A program made the position numbers and the translations under genes. A stretch of DNA of 64,000 bases from positions 5,952,001-6,016,000 of the forward strand of contig CAVRXH010000006.1 in the NCBI GenBank assembly GCA_963725175.1. The letters are read 5' to 3'. Origin of the DNA: DASUBV01 sp963725175 (GTDB lineage: Bacteria > Actinomycetota > Actinomycetes > Streptosporangiales > Streptosporangiaceae). The notes below the pieces were generated by a model. It searched no databases. It was given only the letters and a program-made list of their open reading frames with translations, and was not told the origin of the DNA. Of this stretch, positions 46,922-56,316 are shown piece by piece (position 1 is the stretch's first letter; the number at the start of each line of letters is the position of its first letter).

Positions 46922-48115
46922 GTGCGTAGGCGAGGGAGCGCACTGTTGTCTGTTCTGGGTACCTTGCGTGGTCGTATCGCGATCCTGGGTGGCGTGATCG
47001 TCGTCTTGCTTGCCGCCGGGACCTGGATAGCGCTCACCCATGCGTCCGCCCAGCCGACCGTCCCCGTCGCGGCTGACGGGCACGCCTCGGCGCCGCCCAA
47101 GGCGACCCCGCTGAGCGTGGTGTCGGTCACGCCGGCCGAGCACGCCAAGGAAGTCAACGGCGCGGCCCCGGTCAAGATCACGTTCTCCGCCGCCCTCGCC
47201 TCGGACTCGCCGATGCCGGAGGTGAAGCCGCACGTCGCCGGGCACTGGCAGAAGGCCGGCGCCGACGCGGTCGAGTTCGTCCCCGCCCGCGGCTTCGGCG
47301 AGTGGACGCACGTCAAGGTGCACATCCCCGGCGGCCCGGCGGGCCTGCAGGCCTCCGACGGCGGCCAGCTGGCGCACGGCAAGACGGTGAAGTTCGAGAC
47401 GGGCGGGTATTCGCCCGAACGGCTCGCCGAGGTGCTCGCCCAGCTCGGCTACCTGCCGCTCACCTGGACCGCGGCCTCCGGCCAGGCTGCGCCGGGCATG
47501 GGCGACTCCGGCCAGGAGGCCGCGGCGTTCTCGCCCCCCACCGGTGACTACGCCTGGAAGCCCGGCTACCCGCACCACCTGCGGGACTACTGGGACAACG
47601 GGTCGCCAAGCGGCCTGATCGTCAGGGGCGCCGTGATGGCCTTCGAGTCCCAGCACGACCTCACCCTGGACGGCATCGCCGGCAAGGAGGTCTGGAAGTC
47701 GCTGCTCAAGGCCGCGACCAAGGACGAGGCCAACAGCTACGGCTACACCTACGCGCTGGCCAGCGAGCACCTGCCGGAGACCCTCTCGGTCTGGCACGAC
47801 GGCCACCGGATCCTGCACGGGCTGGCCAACACCGGCATCCCGGCGGCGCCCACCACGCTCGGCACCGCCCCGGTGTACCTGAAGTACAAGTACCAGGTGA
47901 TGCGCGGCAAGAACCCGGACGGCAGCAAGTACGCCGACCCGGTCTGGTACGTGTCCTACTTCCGGGCGGGCGAGGCGGTGCACTACTTCGACCGCGCCTC
48001 CTACGGGTTCCAGCAGAGCCTGGGCTGCGTCGAGCTGCCGATGTCGGAGGCCAAGTACATCTGGCCGTACCTGACCTTCGGCACGCTGGTCACGGTCACG
48101 ACCGCGAAGCCCTGA
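46922..48115 (+). CDS. L,D-transpeptidase with Ig-like domain, copy 2
   Basis: A 397-residue paralogue of the upstream enzyme. It has a short basic N-terminus, a membrane anchor (IAILGGVIVVLLAAGTWIAL), an Ig-like domain starting VVSVTPAEHAKEVNGAAPVK, a peptidoglycan-binding-like part with IVRGAVMAFESQHDLTLDG and the YkuD domain with His in AVHYFDRASYG and Cys in QSLGCVELPMS. It lacks the long proline-rich N-terminal stretch of copy 1. A possible promoter, TTCCGT-N16-TATACA, ends at about 46880. The two genes are an evident tandem duplication with divergent ends, perhaps used at different growth stages. Confidence 0.87.
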   Translation: MRRRGSALLSVLGTLRGRIAILGGVIVVLLAAGTWIALTHASAQPTVPVAADGHASAPPKATPLSVVSVTPAEHAKEVNGAAPVKITFSAALASDSPMPEVKPHVAGHWQKAGADAVEFVPARGFGEWTHVKVHIPGGPAGLQASDGGQLAHGKTVKFETGGYSPERLAEVLAQLGYLPLTWTAASGQAAPGMGDSGQEAAAFSPPTGDYAWKPGYPHHLRDYWDNGSPSGLIVRGAVMAFESQHDLTLDGIAGKEVWKSLLKAATKDEANSYGYTYALASEHLPETLSVWHDGHRILHGLANTGIPAAPTTLGTAPVYLKYKYQVMRGKNPDGSKYADPVWYVSYFRAGEAVHYFDRASYGFQQSLGCVELPMSEAKYIWPYLTFGTLVTVTTAKP

Positions 48116-48273
48116 CGGGGCGCGCCGGGCCAGCCTCGCGGGCGGGCGCGGCGGCTGGAGCCAGGAGAGCCGGCGATTACTGCCGCGCGCCAGGGCCGCC
48201 CGCCTCGGTAGCATCGGGTCCGGGACTGTAGCGGGCGCCCGCCCGCGCCCGCCATCGAGCCAAGGAGCCTGCC

Positions 48274-50334
48274 GTGCCTGCCGACCAGCTGCGCATCACT
48301 CTCGCCGGACGCGAGCATGTGGTGGACGGCGGCACGACGGCGGCCAGCCTGCTGGCCGGCGCGGACGGCGCGGACGGCGCGGCGGCCATCGCGGCGCGGG
48401 TGAACGGCGTGCTGAGCGACCTGGCGGCACCGCTCGCGGACGGCGACGTGGTCGAGCCGGTCATCGCTGCCAGCCCGGACGGGCTGTCCATCCTGCGACA
48501 CTCCACCGCCCACGTCCTCGCCCAGGCCGTGCAGGAGCTGTTCCCCGACGCGAAGCTGGGCATCGGCCCGCCGGTCGAGAACGGCTTCTACTACGACTTC
48601 GACGTGCTGCAGCCGTTCGGCCCCGATGACCTCAAGGCCATCGAGCAGCGGATGCGCCAGATCGTCAAGCAGGGTCAGCGGTTCGCCCGCCGCGCCGTCA
48701 CCGACGAGCAGGCCCGCGCCGAGCTGGCCGGCGAGCCGTACAAGCTGGAGCTGATCTCGCTCAAGGGCAGCGGCCCGGCCGCCGGGGCGGCCGGCACCGA
48801 GCTGGCCGCCGCCGACGTCGCGGCCGCCGGCACCCCGAGCGCCGTGGCGGTCAGTGACGAGGAGGCCGTCGAGGTGGGCGGCGGCGAGCTGACCATCTAC
48901 GACAACCTCAACGCCAAGACCGGCGAGACCTGCTGGAAGGACCTGTGCCGCGGGCCGCACCTGCCCACCACCCGGCACATCCCGGCCTTCAAGCTGATGC
49001 GCAGCGGCGGCGCGTACTGGCGGGGCAGCGAGAAGAACCCGCAGCTCCAGCGGATCTACGGGACCGCGTGGGCCTCCCGCGAGGCGCAGGACCAGTACCT
49101 GACCCTGCTGGCCGAGGCCGAGAAGCGCGACCACCGCAAGCTGGGCACCGAGCTCGACCTTTTCTCCTTCCCGACCGAGATCGGCAGCGGCCTGGCCGTC
49201 TTCCACCCCAAGGGCGGGCTGGTCCGCAAGATCCTGGAGGACTACTCGCGGCAGCGGCACGAGGCCGCCGGGTATGAGTTCGTCAACACCCCGCACATCA
49301 CCAAGTCGGAGCTGTTCGAGATCTCCGGGCACCTGGGCTGGTTCGGCGAGAACATCTTCCCGCCCATGGAGATGGAAGGCGCCAAGTACTACCTCAAGCC
49401 CATGAACTGCCCGATGCACATCCTGATCTACCGGTCCCGCGGCCGGTCCTACCGGGACCTGCCGCTGCCGCTGTTCGAGTTCGGCACCGTGTACCGGTAC
49501 GAGAAGTCGGGCGTGGTGCACGGGCTGACCCGGGTGCGCGGGCTGACCATGGACGACGCGCACATCTTCTGCACCCGCGAGCAGGCCGGCGAGCAGCTGC
49601 GCAAGCTGCTCACCTTCGTGCTCGACCTGCTCCGCGACTACGGCCTGGACGACTTCTACCTGGAGCTGTCAACCCGCGACGACGTCAAGGACAAGTGGGT
49701 CGGCAGCCTGGAGGACTGGGAGCAGGCCACCGAGGAGCTGCGCCAGGCGGCGGTGTCGTCCGGCCTGGAGCTGGTCGCCGACCCCGGCGGCGCGGCGTTC
49801 TACGGGCCGAAGATCTCGGTGCAGGCCAGGGACGCCATCGGCCGGACCTGGCAGCTCTCCACCATCCAGGTCGACTACAACCTGCCCAAGCGGTTCGGCC
49901 TGGAGTACCAGGCCGCCGACGGCTCCCGGCAGCAGCCGATCATGATCCACCGGGCGCTGTTCGGGTCCATCGAGCGGTTCTTCGGCATCCTGGTCGAGCA
50001 CTACGCCGGGGCCTTCCCGCCGTGGCTGGCGCCCGTCCAGGTGACCGGCATCCCGATCGCGGACGCGCACGTGCCGTACCTGGAGCAGGTCGCCGCCCGG
50101 CTGCGGGAGCGGGGCATCAGGATCGAGGTCGACGCCTCGGACGACCGGATGCAGAAGAAGATCAGGACCGCGCAGCGCCAGAAGGTGCCGTACATGCTGC
50201 TGGCCGGGGACGAGGACGTGTCCAAGGGCGCGGTCTCGTTCCGGTACCGCAGCGGCGAGCAGCGCAACGGCGTCCCCGTAGACGAGGCCATCGAGGAGAT
50301 TGTCTCGGCGGTGGCCCGGCGGATCCAGGTCTGA
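48274..50334 (+). CDS. thrS: Threonyl-tRNA synthetase
   Basis: A 686-residue class II synthetase. The TGS domain (about 1-65) is followed by the editing domain with HSTAH (76-80). The catalytic core has MNCPMHILIYRSRGRSYRDL with the zinc-binding Cys, GLTRVRGLTMDDAHIFC, and motif 3 around QQPIMIHRALFGSIERFFG; the C-terminal anticodon-binding domain has VTGIPIADAHVPY. An Ala/Gly-rich insertion (about 165-195) lies in the editing region and is not part of the basic fold. The GTG at 48274 has AAGGAG upstream. It begins the conserved rightward block. Confidence 0.97.
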   Translation: MPADQLRITLAGREHVVDGGTTAASLLAGADGADGAAAIAARVNGVLSDLAAPLADGDVVEPVIAASPDGLSILRHSTAHVLAQAVQELFPDAKLGIGPPVENGFYYDFDVLQPFGPDDLKAIEQRMRQIVKQGQRFARRAVTDEQARAELAGEPYKLELISLKGSGPAAGAAGTELAAADVAAAGTPSAVAVSDEEAVEVGGGELTIYDNLNAKTGETCWKDLCRGPHLPTTRHIPAFKLMRSGGAYWRGSEKNPQLQRIYGTAWASREAQDQYLTLLAEAEKRDHRKLGTELDLFSFPTEIGSGLAVFHPKGGLVRKILEDYSRQRHEAAGYEFVNTPHITKSELFEISGHLGWFGENIFPPMEMEGAKYYLKPMNCPMHILIYRSRGRSYRDLPLPLFEFGTVYRYEKSGVVHGLTRVRGLTMDDAHIFCTREQAGEQLRKLLTFVLDLLRDYGLDDFYLELSTRDDVKDKWVGSLEDWEQATEELRQAAVSSGLELVADPGGAAFYGPKISVQARDAIGRTWQLSTIQVDYNLPKRFGLEYQAADGSRQQPIMIHRALFGSIERFFGILVEHYAGAFPPWLAPVQVTGIPIADAHVPYLEQVAARLRERGIRIEVDASDDRMQKKIRTAQRQKVPYMLLAGDEDVSKGAVSFRYRSGEQRNGVPVDEAIEEIVSAVARRIQV

Positions 50335-50339
50335 GACCC

Positions 50340-50897
50340 GTGTCCGATCCTCAGCCAGCAGGCGTCCCGGAGCCGGAGCCGCAGGACGGTGCCGGCACGC
50401 CGGACGGGTTCCAGCGGCTGTGGATGCCGCACCGGATGGCCTACATCAAGGGCGAGGGCAAGCCGGGGGAGTCGGGAGAATGCCCGTTCTGCCGCATCCC
50501 CGGCCTGCCGGACGCCGACGGGCTGATCGTGGCCCGCGGCGTGCTGGTCTTCGCGATCCTGAACCTCTACCCGTATAACAGCGGGCACCTGATGGTGCTG
50601 CCGTACCGGCACGTGGCGGACTACACGGACCTGGACGACAAGGAGACGGCGGAGCTCGCGGAGTTCACGAAGCGGGCGATGACGGCACTGCGCGCGGCGT
50701 CGGGGGCGCAGGGCTTCAACCTCGGCATGAACATGGGCGCGGTCGCGGGCGCGGGGATCGCCGCTCACCTGCACCAGCACGTGGTGCCGCGCTGGGGCGG
50801 CGACGCGAACTTCATGCCGGTTATCGGCCGCACCAAGGTGCTCCCTCAGTTGCTCGCCGACACGCGAGAGCTGCTCGCCGAAGCCTGGCCCCGCTAG
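50340..50897 (+). CDS. HIT-family protein, probable Ap4A phosphorylase
   Basis: A 185-residue histidine-triad protein. The zinc-type CPFC (about 47-50), NLYPYNSGHLMVLPYRHVAD and the catalytic triad HLHQHVVPRW (about 144-153) are visible. The N-terminal 20 residues are acidic and disordered. It lies directly after thrS, as the M. tuberculosis Ap4A phosphorylase Rv2613c does. Threonyl-tRNA synthetases can make Ap4A, so the pairing may limit that product. The GTG at 50340 is only five bases after the thrS stop. Confidence 0.87.
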   Translation: MSDPQPAGVPEPEPQDGAGTPDGFQRLWMPHRMAYIKGEGKPGESGECPFCRIPGLPDADGLIVARGVLVFAILNLYPYNSGHLMVLPYRHVADYTDLDDKETAELAEFTKRAMTALRAASGAQGFNLGMNMGAVAGAGIAAHLHQHVVPRWGGDANFMPVIGRTKVLPQLLADTRELLAEAWPR

Positions 50898-51421
50898 CGG
50901 GGCCAGCCGGCGGCCGGGGCCAGCCCGGCCCGGCCCGGCCGACGCAACCCGGCCCGACCTGGGCCGCGCCGATCGGGCCGCTTCATGATCGGGTAGCGCT
51001 TTGGGCCACATACGCCCCAAAATGCTCCCCGATCATGAGAGTCACCCGGTGGCGGCGCCCGCCCAGTCACACGCATCACTCCAGCGCCGTCGCCGGGCGG
51101 GGCAGGCGTGATCTTCAGGATCACGGGTCAGCGGGGGCCTGCGAAGCGGACGGGTGCTGGCTGGGGTTAGGGCGGCTGGGGCTGGGGGTTTGTATTGCCC
51201 GGGGGGTAACCCCCGGACCCCCAGACCGGGGGGCGGAGCCCCCCCGGAGCCCCCTCTGCCGGCCGCTCGGGCCGGGCCGGCAGGGCCCGACCCTCGCGGA
51301 CGGCATTGCTGTGGCTGGGGTTTCCGGGCGGGCGGGTGGGCGGGCGTGGCTCGACCCGGTCCGGGCGACGCGGCTCACCCCGCCCTCAGCCGGCCAGGCC
51401 GGCCCCGCCGGGCCGGGCCCA
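50898..51421. other. Long GC-rich intergenic region with palindromes and G/C tracts
   Basis: No gene is seen in 524 bases. It holds a long imperfect palindrome (50983-51038), a small perfect one (CGTGATC-TTCAG-GATCACG, about 51107-51125) and a stretch with alternating runs of G and C (51196-51255) able to form strong secondary structure or quadruplexes. It separates the rightward thrS-HIT genes from the convergent EF-G-like gene, so terminators are expected here. Confidence 0.55.
50983..51038. repeat. Long imperfect palindrome
   Basis: TCATGATCGGG (50983-50993) pairs perfectly with CCCGATCATGA (51028-51038), and the inner TAGCGCTTTGGG and CCCAAAATGCTC continue the stem with few mismatches, giving arms of about 25 bp around a small loop. 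It may be a bidirectional terminator between convergent genes, or a repeated palindromic unit. Confidence 0.65.
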
Positions 51422-53572
51422 TCAGTCGGCCTTGGACTCCTCGGCTACCTTGCCCGCCAGGTGGCTGGGCAGCGGCTCATGGCGGAGGTAGGAGCGGCTG
51501 AACGAGCCTGTGCCGTGGGACATGGAGCGGAGGTCGATGGCATAGCGGGTGATCTCCAGCTCGGGGATCTCCGCCTTGACCATCGTGCGGCCGCCGGGGA
51601 CCGGCTCCGTGCCCAGCACCCGGCCGCGGCGGGAGGACAGGTCGGACATGATCGCGCCGACGTAGTCGTCGTGCACCATCACGGAGACCTCGTCCACCGG
51701 CTCAAGCAGCAGCACCTGGGCTTTCTCCGAGGCGTCGCGCAGCGCGGCCCGGCCGGCCTTCTGGAAGGCCATGTCGGAGGAGTCCACCGAGTGCGCCTTG
51801 CCGTCGAACAGGGTGACCCGGATGTCGATCATCGGGTACCCGGCCAGCACCCCCGTCTCCATCTGGGACCGAACGCCCTTCTCCACCGACGGGATGAACT
51901 GCCTTGGCACCACGCCGCCGACGATCTTGTCGACGAACTCGAACCCGCCGCCGGCGGGCAGCGGCTCGACCTCGACGTGGCAGATGCCGAACTCGCCGTG
52001 CCCGCCTGACTGCTTGACGTTGCGGCCGAGGCCGCGGGCCTTGCCGCCCAGCGTCTCGCGCAGCGGCACCCGCAGCGGCACGGTCTCCACGCCGACCCCG
52101 TACCGGCTGTTCAGCCGGTCGAGCAGCAGGTCGGCGTGGGCCTCGCCCATGCACCACAGCACGAGCTGGCGGGTCTCGGCGTTGTTCTCCAGGCGCAGCG
52201 TCGGGTCCTCGGCCACCAGCCGGCCAAGGGCCTGCGACATCTTGTCCTCGTCGGCCTTGGACTTGGCCACGATCGCTACCGGCAGCAGCGGCTCTGGCGT
52301 GTCCCAGGACTCCATCAGCAGCGGCTGTTCCTTCTCGGACAGCGTGTCGCCGGTCTCCGCCGTGCTCAGCTTGGCCACGGCGCAGATGTCGCCGGCGGCG
52401 CACAGGGCGACCGGGCGCTGGGTCTTGCCCAGCGGCGAGGTGATCGCGCCGATGCGCTCGTCCACGTCATGGTCGGCGTGGCCGCGCTCGGCCCGGCCGT
52501 GCCCGGACACGTGCACGGTGGCGTCGGGCCGCAGCGTCCCTGAGAACACCCGGACGAGGCTGATCCGCCCGACGTAGGGGTCGGAGGCGGTCTTCACGAC
52601 CTCGGCGATGAGCGGGCCGTCGGGGTCGCTGGACAGGTTCCCCGCGGACTTGCCGTCCAGGGTGGTCACGGCGGGCAGCGGGTGCTCGGCGGGGGAGGGG
52701 AACGCCTGGGTCATCACCTCAAGCAGCTCGGGCAGGCCGATGCCCTGCGGGGAGGCGACGGCGAGAACCGGGAAGAACGAGCCGTGCGCCACGGCCGTCT
52801 CCAGGTCGTCGATGAGCACCTTGGGGTCGATCTCCTCACCGGACAGGTACCTGTCCATGAGGGTCTCGTCCTCGCTCTCCTGGATGATCGACTCGATCAG
52901 CGCGGCCCTGGCCTCCTCGACGCGGCCGGCGTCGCCGTCCTCGATGTCCTTCTCGGCGCGCTCGCCGCCGGCGTAGTCGTAGAAGCGCTGGGACAGCAGG
53001 CCGATGAGGCCGCGCACGCCCTCGCTGCCGTCGCTGACCGGCAGGTACAGCGGGGCCACCGAGTCGCCGAACGCCTCGCGGCAGGCGGCAAGCGCCTCAT
53101 CGAAGTCGCCGCGCTGGTGGTCGGCCTTGGTGATGACGACGGCACGCGGGGTGCCGGCGGACGCGCACTCTTCCCACAGCATCCTGGTCAGGCCGTCCAC
53201 GCCATCGACGGCGGACACGGTGAACAGGGCGGCGTCGGCCGCGCGCAGGCCGGCCCGCAGGTCACCGGTGAAGTCGGCGTAGCCGGGCGTGTCCAGCAGG
53301 TTGACCTTGACCCCGGCGTGCTCGAAGGGGACCAGCGTCAGGTTGACCGAGCGCTGCTGCCGCACCTCGACCTCGTCGAAGTCGCTGACCGTCGAGCCGT
53401 CCTCGACACGGCCGGGTCGCTGAATCGTCCCCGTGAGTGCCAGCAGTGCCTCTGCCAGCGTTGTCTTTCCTGCTCCTGAGTGGCCGACCAGCACCACGTT
53501 TCGCACGCTATCGGGCTGGCCGGCCAGTGGTGCCCGGCCGGCGGCTCCCGGAGCGTGAGATCTGTCCGCCAT
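51422..53572 (-). CDS. Elongation factor G-like protein (EF-G2 type)
   Basis: A 716-residue translational GTPase. The G motifs are GHSGAGKTT (30-38), DTPGYADF (94-101) and TKAD (148-151). Domains II to V follow: the domain IV/V sequence has QSGGHGEFGICHVEVEPLPA and DDYVGAIMSDLSSRRGRVLG. The effector loop (RQQRSVNLTL) differs from canonical EF-G (ERGITI), so it belongs to the EF-G-like paralogues such as Rv0120c in mycobacteria, whose role in translation is unsettled. AGGAGG precedes the ATG. It is transcribed against the surrounding block and interrupts the order between the HIT gene and pgsA. Confidence 0.9.
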   Translation of the reverse strand: MADRSHAPGAAGRAPLAGQPDSVRNVVLVGHSGAGKTTLAEALLALTGTIQRPGRVEDGSTVSDFDEVEVRQQRSVNLTLVPFEHAGVKVNLLDTPGYADFTGDLRAGLRAADAALFTVSAVDGVDGLTRMLWEECASAGTPRAVVITKADHQRGDFDEALAACREAFGDSVAPLYLPVSDGSEGVRGLIGLLSQRFYDYAGGERAEKDIEDGDAGRVEEARAALIESIIQESEDETLMDRYLSGEEIDPKVLIDDLETAVAHGSFFPVLAVASPQGIGLPELLEVMTQAFPSPAEHPLPAVTTLDGKSAGNLSSDPDGPLIAEVVKTASDPYVGRISLVRVFSGTLRPDATVHVSGHGRAERGHADHDVDERIGAITSPLGKTQRPVALCAAGDICAVAKLSTAETGDTLSEKEQPLLMESWDTPEPLLPVAIVAKSKADEDKMSQALGRLVAEDPTLRLENNAETRQLVLWCMGEAHADLLLDRLNSRYGVGVETVPLRVPLRETLGGKARGLGRNVKQSGGHGEFGICHVEVEPLPAGGGFEFVDKIVGGVVPRQFIPSVEKGVRSQMETGVLAGYPMIDIRVTLFDGKAHSVDSSDMAFQKAGRAALRDASEKAQVLLLEPVDEVSVMVHDDYVGAIMSDLSSRRGRVLGTEPVPGGRTMVKAEIPELEITRYAIDLRSMSHGTGSFSRSYLRHEPLPSHLAGKVAEESKAD

Positions 53573-53787
53573 CCGCGTCGCCTCCTCGCGTCATTCGGCT
53601 GCTGCACGACCAGCCTTTACCTGCCGGCCACGCGATCACAAGACCCTGCGGGCAATCACGGAAACTGTCGGGAATGTCCCGGCGGCCAAATCGCCGGCCG
53701 GCACCGGGAACCGGCGGGCCGCCCGGCCCGTTTTGCGATCAGCAGCCACGGGAATCACGCAAGTGACGGAAGCCGGATGGTGCCCGG

Positions 53788-54675
53788 ATGACCGCAGCGG
53801 ACCCGCCAGACCCAGGCGGCGCAGCCAGCTTGCTGCTGACCCGCGCCCCGCGCGCCCCCCGTGCCCCGCAGCCGCCGGCCGGGGACACCGGAGCCGTGCT
53901 CACCGCCGGCGACCTGGACGAATCGGAACTAGTTAGCACCGGCGGACCCGCCGCTGCCTGGCGGCCCTGGCACGGGCGGCCGCGGATACGAGACATCGCC
54001 TGCTGCCTGTGCATCGCGGTCAGCGCGGTGTACGCGATCGAGATGATCCCGCTCACCCCGGAGCTGATCGCCAGCCACCCAGTGCTGCTGGAGATGCTGT
54101 CCGGCGGCAATTCCGCCATTGTCGCGGCGGGCTCGTTCTCCGCCGTTCAGGGCAAGCTCCAGCTCGCCGTCGTTATCGCCGCCGCGCTGCCCGGAATGCT
54201 GCGTTTTGACTGGGTGATCTGGTGGGCGGGCCGGCTCTGGGGGCCGAGGGTCGTCGAGCGCCTCGGCAGCCATCAGCCGCGGACGACCGCGATGATCGCC
54301 CGTGCCGAGCGGCGCGGCACCAGGTTCGCCAGGCCGGCCGTGCTGCTGTCGGCGCTGCTGCCGGTGACCGGCGCCCCGGTCTACGCGGCGGCCGGCTGGG
54401 TCGGCCTGCCGCTGGCTACCTTCGTCCTCCTCGACGCGATCGGCTGTGCGGCCTGGGCCGCCGTGCTCGCGACCTGCGGATACCTGCTCGGCGCCCGCGG
54501 CGTGGAGGTAGCCGACCTGGTCGCCAGGTACGCGCTGGCCTCCATCGCCGTGCTCGCCGCCGCCGCGGTGGCCCCGCACCTGTGGCACGCCAGGCGGCGC
54601 CGGGCCGCCGCGCGGGCCGCCCGCCGCGCTGAGCTACCGGCAGACCGGGGTATAGCCGGGCAGCACCGCCAGTAG
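53788..54675 (+). CDS. DedA-like (VTT-domain) membrane protein
   Basis: A 295-residue membrane protein with a long Pro/Ala-rich N-terminal stretch (about 1-65). Four to five hydrophobic segments follow (for example ACCLCIAVSAVYAIEMIPL and LQLAVVIAAALPGMLRFDW), and RFARPAVLLSALLPVTGAPV near 185-205 is the VTT/DedA reentrant-loop motif with PxxGAP. DedA proteins are lipid scramblases or transporters for undecaprenyl phosphate or other lipids. The basic C-terminus is cytoplasmic. Its position just ahead of the phospholipid genes fits a lipid role. Twelve bases separate it from pgsA. Confidence 0.75.
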   Translation: MTAADPPDPGGAASLLLTRAPRAPRAPQPPAGDTGAVLTAGDLDESELVSTGGPAAAWRPWHGRPRIRDIACCLCIAVSAVYAIEMIPLTPELIASHPVLLEMLSGGNSAIVAAGSFSAVQGKLQLAVVIAAALPGMLRFDWVIWWAGRLWGPRVVERLGSHQPRTTAMIARAERRGTRFARPAVLLSALLPVTGAPVYAAAGWVGLPLATFVLLDAIGCAAWAAVLATCGYLLGARGVEVADLVARYALASIAVLAAAAVAPHLWHARRRRAAARAARRAELPADRGIAGQHRQ

Positions 54676-54687
54676 GATCAAGCCGCC

Positions 54688-55305
54688 ATGCTGAACAAGC
54701 TGCGACCCGCGCTGTCCAAGGTGGTCACGCCCGCGGGCGAGGCCCTCGCGCGAACGCCACTCACCCCGAACGCCATCACCATCATCGGCACGCTCGGCGT
54801 GACCGCGGGTGCCCTGGCGCTATTTCCGATCGGCGAGCTGTTCGCCGGGGCCGTGGTCTGCACGGTCTTCGTCTTCGCCGACATGCTGGACGGCGCGGTG
54901 GCCAGGGTAAAGGGGACTTCCGGCCCGTTCGGGGCATTCCTCGACTCGACGCTTGACCGGGTCGCCGACGCCGCGATCTTCGGCGGCCTGGCCGGGTACT
55001 TCGTGCTCCAGGGGCACGGCACCAACGACAGGGTGATGGCCGGCGTCGCGCTGTTCTGCCTGGTGGCCGGGGCGCTGGTGTCGTATGCCAAGGCCAGGGC
55101 GCAGGGCCTCGGGCTGCGCTGCGACGTCGGGATCGCCGAGCGCCCGGAACGGATGATAATCGGGCTAACCGCGGCAGGGCTGTCGGGCCTGGGCGTACCG
55201 TATGTCCTTCCCGTGGGGCTCTGGCTGCTGGCAGCGGTCAGCGCGGTCACCTTCGGGCAGCGGGTCGTTGCCGTCCACCGGGCGGCGGGCGCGGACGGGA
55301 GGTGA
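54688..55305 (+). CDS. pgsA: Phosphatidylinositol phosphate synthase (CDP-alcohol phosphatidyltransferase)
   Basis: A 205-residue membrane enzyme with the full CDP-alcohol phosphotransferase signature: D65, D68, G69, A72, R73, G82, D86 and D90 within ADMLDGAVARVKGTSGPFGA and the following FLDSTLD. About six transmembrane helices are predicted. In actinobacteria this enzyme joins CDP-diacylglycerol and inositol-3-phosphate to make phosphatidylinositol phosphate. The assignment over plain phosphatidylglycerophosphate synthase rests on context: the next genes are the PIM acyltransferase and mannosyltransferase. Confidence 0.9.
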   Translation: MLNKLRPALSKVVTPAGEALARTPLTPNAITIIGTLGVTAGALALFPIGELFAGAVVCTVFVFADMLDGAVARVKGTSGPFGAFLDSTLDRVADAAIFGGLAGYFVLQGHGTNDRVMAGVALFCLVAGALVSYAKARAQGLGLRCDVGIAERPERMIIGLTAAGLSGLGVPYVLPVGLWLLAAVSAVTFGQRVVAVHRAAGADGR

Positions 55306-55308
55306 CGC

Positions 55309-56316
55309 GTGATCGCGTACGGTGAACGGCTGACGACCCTCGGCTACACCCTGGGCTGGTCGGTGGTCTGCCGCCTGCCCGAGTCGCTGGCGGTCCGCTC
55401 CTTCGAGTTCTTCGCCGACCTGGCCTGGCGGCGTCAGGGGCCCAGCATCCAGGTGCTGGAGAACAACCTGCGCCGGGTGCTCGGCCCGGAGGCCACCGGC
55501 GCCGAGCTGCGGGCCATGTCACGGGAGTCGATGCGCTCTTACGCCCGGTACTGGCTGGAGGTCTTCCGGCTGCCGGTGATGCCGCTGGAGCGACTGCTGG
55601 CCGGGATGCACGACTCCGGCGAGCTGCCCGCGGCGTTCGAGCAGCTCGCCGCCGGCCGCGGCGTGGTCTTCGCGCTGCCGCACATGGGGAACTGGGACCA
55701 GGCGGGAGCATGGATCATCGCCACGGGGGCAGGCTCCTTTACCACCGTCATGGAGCGGCTCAAGCCCGAGGCGGTGTACGAGCGCTTCGTGGCGTTCCGT
55801 GAGGGACTGGGCATGGAGGTGCTACCTGCCAGCGGGGGAGGGCGGCCGTTCGCCATACTGGCGAGGCGGCTGCGCGCGGGGAAGGTCGTCTGCCTGCCGT
55901 GTGACCGGGACGTGACCGGTCACGGCATCGAGGTCGACTTCTTCGGCGAGAAGGCCAGGATGGCCCCTGGCCCGGCGGCGCTGGCCGCGCAGACCGGGGC
56001 CGCCCTGATGCCGGCCGTACTGTGGTTTACCGAGGACGGGTGGGGCGTCGATGTCGGCCCCGAGATCCCCGTCCCCGACACCGGGGACAGGAGAGAGCGC
56101 GTGGTGGCGATGACCCAGCAGGTCGCGCGCTTCTTCGAGGACGGCATCCGGGCGCACCCGCAGGACTGGCACATGCTCCAGCCGATGTTCAGCGCCGACC
56201 TGGACACCGCCAGGCTGCTGGAGGCCGAGCGGCGGGTGGCCGCCGCGCCGGCCGAGGATGACGTGGCGGCCGGGCTGGCCCCGGCGCCGCCGGGACCGCG
56301 GGCGGGCAGCCAATGA
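55309..56316 (+). CDS. patA: Phosphatidylinositol mannoside acyltransferase
   Basis: A 335-residue lysophospholipid-acyltransferase-like protein. The catalytic HxxxxD motif is HMGNWD in FALPHMGNWDQAG (about 121-133), and later blocks VVCLPCDRDVTGHGIEVDFF and GPAALAAQTGAALMPAV line the acyl acceptor groove. The family member in mycobacteria (Rv2611c) acylates the mannose of PIM1/PIM2. It begins with GTG four bases after the pgsA stop and overlaps pimA by four bases. The C-terminal 40 residues are Ala/Pro-rich. Confidence 0.9.
   Translation: MIAYGERLTTLGYTLGWSVVCRLPESLAVRSFEFFADLAWRRQGPSIQVLENNLRRVLGPEATGAELRAMSRESMRSYARYWLEVFRLPVMPLERLLAGMHDSGELPAAFEQLAAGRGVVFALPHMGNWDQAGAWIIATGAGSFTTVMERLKPEAVYERFVAFREGLGMEVLPASGGGRPFAILARRLRAGKVVCLPCDRDVTGHGIEVDFFGEKARMAPGPAALAAQTGAALMPAVLWFTEDGWGVDVGPEIPVPDTGDRRERVVAMTQQVARFFEDGIRAHPQDWHMLQPMFSADLDTARLLEAERRVAAAPAEDDVAAGLAPAPPGPRAGSQ

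Noticed and set aside
48116..48273. Possible T-box leader before thrS
   Set aside because: No T-box core or terminator/antiterminator pair is seen, and actinobacterial T-boxes are mostly on ileS.
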